A stretch of 36,888 nt of DNA from an uncultured Bacilli bacterium (GTDB lineage Bacteria > Bacillota_I > Bacilli_A > RF39 > UBA660), in assembly GCA_947625215.1 (NCBI GenBank), contig CANQNL010000006.1, positions 1-36,888 on the forward strand. Reading direction: 5' to 3'. The position numbers and the translations under genes were made by a program. Every line of letters begins with the position of its first letter. The first letter of the stretch is position 1. Shown piece by piece: positions 35,304 through 36,888 of the stretch. Under the pieces are notes generated by a model. That model was not told the DNA's origin, did no database searches, and was given only the letters and a program-made list of their open reading frames with translations.

Positions 35304-35335
35304 TTGCCAAAAACCTGGTGGGGGGGGGGTATAAT
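35304..35335 (+). promoter_or_regulatory. Promoter with G10 tract between -35 and -10 (putative phase switch)
   Basis: TTGCCA (35304-35309) and a perfect TATAAT (35330-35335) are separated by 20 bases, the last ten of which are an unbroken run of G (35320-35329) abutting the -10. The usual spacer is 17, so a tract of seven Gs would restore it. Homopolymers at this position change length by slippage and switch promoters on and off in several bacteria. In such AT-rich DNA a G10 run is very unlikely by chance. The leader downstream matches positions 1-39. Confidence 0.8.
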
Positions 35336-35369
35336 GTTTATATAGTAAACTAGGTAAGGAGAAAAATGT

Positions 35370-36767
35370 ATGAGTGAACGCAGAAAAAGAAATATAGTAA
35401 TATGTACGTTATGCGGCGTACTACTATTAATGACTGTAGGCTATGCCGCATTTAATACACTTTTAACTATAAATGGAACAACATCAATTAGTAGTAACTG
35501 GGATATAAGAATAACTGGAATTACTAGTGAAGATATAGTAGGTGGTGCCTCAGATGCCGAATCAAGTGTAGTAGATAATTTAACGGCAAATTTTAAGGCA
35601 AATCTAGTATCACCAGGAGACAGTATAACTTATTATGTGACAGTAGAAAATAAAGGAAATATAAATGCTGAACTTGCCGGAATAAAAATGAGTAAAAATG
35701 ATAATTCTGCTATAACATTTGAAACAAGTGGTTTAACAACAGGAGATGCATTAAATGCAGGGGATAAAGCTGTATTAAAAATAAAAGTAACATATAATTC
35801 AAATATAACCAAACAACCCGATAATTTAGAAGCAAATTTAACAGTAACATTAAACTATGTACAAGAAGGACATAAAAGCGAATGGAAACCAGAAGGAAGT
35901 AAAACCATAGAAGAATTAAAAGAACTGGTAACAACAGAAGGAGATGGATTATATGAAGATACATATGAACCAGGAAGATATATTTATAGAGGAGCAGCTC
36001 CTGATAATTATATAACCTTTAACAATGAACAGTGGCGAATAATAGCAGTAGAAACTGACGACACTTTGAAAATTGTTCGCGCTATAACTCTTGAAGAAAG
36101 GCCTTTTGATAGTCAAAATGCTAGGACTGATGGCTATTGTTCATATGCATATCGTGATGGTGAACATTTAGGCTGTAATGTCTGGGCAATTACTGATAAT
36201 TACGACAATCATTCCAGTTCAACTGGTGGTACAAAAGGACCAGTAACTAAAGATTCAGAGATAAAAACATATTTAAATACAACATATTATAATTCAATCG
36301 TTGCCAATAAAGAAGCTATTGAATATCATAATTTTTATTATGGTAGTGTCTATGATAAAGCTGAAAATGAAACTGAAGTTGTTAATGAAGAAAAAAAATA
36401 TGCTACTAAGAGTTATATAGGACTAATTAATACAAGTGATTTTTTGAAAACTAATACTAATACAGAATATTGCGGAAAAAATCCACACAATCCTTGGGCA
36501 AATTTTGCTTCTAATAATTGCGTTTCTACTGGTTGGATGCATAGAGTTTCCATTACTGGCTCGTGGTCTTATACTTTAAATCCAAATTTTAGTAATGGCT
36601 ATACGGTAACTAGTGGTGCTGTCCAAACATTTCGTATGAATGGTTATTTTCAACCACAATATCCCAAAAACGTCTATTCTATCGTACCTGCTCTTTATTT
36701 AAAATCGGATATATTATTGTCAGGGGATGGTACCCAAGAGAATCCATATACAATCGAAAATTATTAA
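35370..36767 (+). CDS. TasA/SipW-type surface protein with DUF6273-like C-terminal domain
   Basis: The third paralogue (465 residues) shares the first 167 residues with the genes at 40 and 1405 (signal segment, LLTINGTTSI, SNWDIRITGIT, LVSPGDSITYYVTVENKGN, LNYVQEG). It then carries a roughly 295-residue domain with WRIIAVETDDTLKIVRAIT, IKTYLNTTYYNSI, YIGLINTSDFL, NPWANF and the end VPALYLKSDILLSGDGTQENPYTI, which resembles the DUF6273 domain of Firmicutes surface proteins. An ATG at 35366 lies in another frame and stops after three codons. The start at 35370 is eight bases from AAGGAG. Expression probably varies with the G tract upstream. The shared head may dock each variant in the same fibre or wall site. 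Confidence 0.85.
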   Translation: MSERRKRNIVICTLCGVLLLMTVGYAAFNTLLTINGTTSISSNWDIRITGITSEDIVGGASDAESSVVDNLTANFKANLVSPGDSITYYVTVENKGNINAELAGIKMSKNDNSAITFETSGLTTGDALNAGDKAVLKIKVTYNSNITKQPDNLEANLTVTLNYVQEGHKSEWKPEGSKTIEELKELVTTEGDGLYEDTYEPGRYIYRGAAPDNYITFNNEQWRIIAVETDDTLKIVRAITLEERPFDSQNARTDGYCSYAYRDGEHLGCNVWAITDNYDNHSSSTGGTKGPVTKDSEIKTYLNTTYYNSIVANKEAIEYHNFYYGSVYDKAENETEVVNEEKKYATKSYIGLINTSDFLKTNTNTEYCGKNPHNPWANFASNNCVSTGWMHRVSITGSWSYTLNPNFSNGYTVTSGAVQTFRMNGYFQPQYPKNVYSIVPALYLKSDILLSGDGTQENPYTIENY

Positions 36768-36787
36768 AGTTTTAAAATTTATAAAAA

Positions 36788-36820
36788 ACCAAAATTGTCT
36801 AAGCAAATTTGGTTTTTTTA
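36788..36820 (+). terminator. Intrinsic terminator after the third TasA-like gene
   Basis: ACCAAAATTG (36788-36797) pairs with CAAATTTGGT (36804-36813) with one A-A mismatch around TCTAAG, then T residues. Confidence 0.8.
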
Positions 36821-36822
36821 TT

Positions 36823-36888
36823 TATAAGGAAAGTGCGTTTTGAAAAAAGTAGGAAAAAATAGCAAAAAAAATACCCCATTGGAAAAAG
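36823..36888 (+). mobile_element. Probable left end of a second TnpB-type element, cut by window edge
   Basis: TATAAGGAAAGTGCGTTTT (36823-36841) is identical to 3680-3698. The following A-rich bases include AAATACCC (near 36872), as does the first copy near 3728. Both copies follow the T tract of an intrinsic terminator directly. No gene is visible in the remaining 47 bases. Confidence 0.5.

Overview
The window is a low-GC bacterial chromosome segment that uses the standard code: TGA acts as a stop, for example at hrcA and tnpV. The thyA-folA-tmk operon, hrcA-grpE-dnaK-dnaJ under CIRCE control, yqeG-yqeH, tRNA-sensing T-box leaders and SipW/TasA-type surface proteins point to a Firmicutes/Bacilli-type organism. 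Small genes, a short AlaS and extended -10 promoters would suit an uncultured gut Bacilli lineage such as the RF39 or Erysipelotrichia relatives; that placement is inference. No rRNA, tRNA or CRISPR array was seen.

Layout. 1-3406: two tandem TasA-like surface proteins, the first carrying a C-terminal intein-like Hint domain, then a prepilin-like protein with propeller-type repeats. 3407-7599: a valine T-box leader, a TnpB element with its putative omegaRNA inserted behind it, and valS. 7600-8640: two pseudopilin-like proteins. 8650-13785: lepA-hemW and the dTMP/folate operon thyA-folA-tmk. 13870-18645: the heat-shock operon with two CIRCE operators and a 33-codon remnant resembling the start of oligoendopeptidase F between dnaK and dnaJ. 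18680-22097: a lipoprotein with a membrane segment and Pro-rich tail, then frr and an AI-2E-type permease. 22091-24615: an alanine T-box that starts inside the permease gene, a dNMP-kinase-like gene and an alaS lacking the C-Ala domain. 24616-30660: an accessory island with tnpV, small unknown genes, a single-chain restriction-methylase-specificity protein and a broken Bro-N antirepressor. 30680-35284: dacA, yqeG-yqeH and a HerA-like ATPase. 35300-36888: a third TasA-like protein behind a promoter with ten Gs between -35 and -10, then what looks like the left end of a second TnpB element.

The strongest candidate for an undescribed system is the TasA-like family. Its members share an almost constant N-terminal module and a common leader, but carry different C-terminal domains (Hint, Cys-rich Ig-like, DUF6273-like). 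At least one is driven by a promoter with the hallmark of slipped-strand phase variation, and the leader at base 1 of the window is nearly identical, so the first locus may share that switch. The second strong point is a TnpB element placed exactly between a tRNA-Val-sensing attenuator and valS, with a matching end repeat at the far edge of the window, again just behind a terminator.
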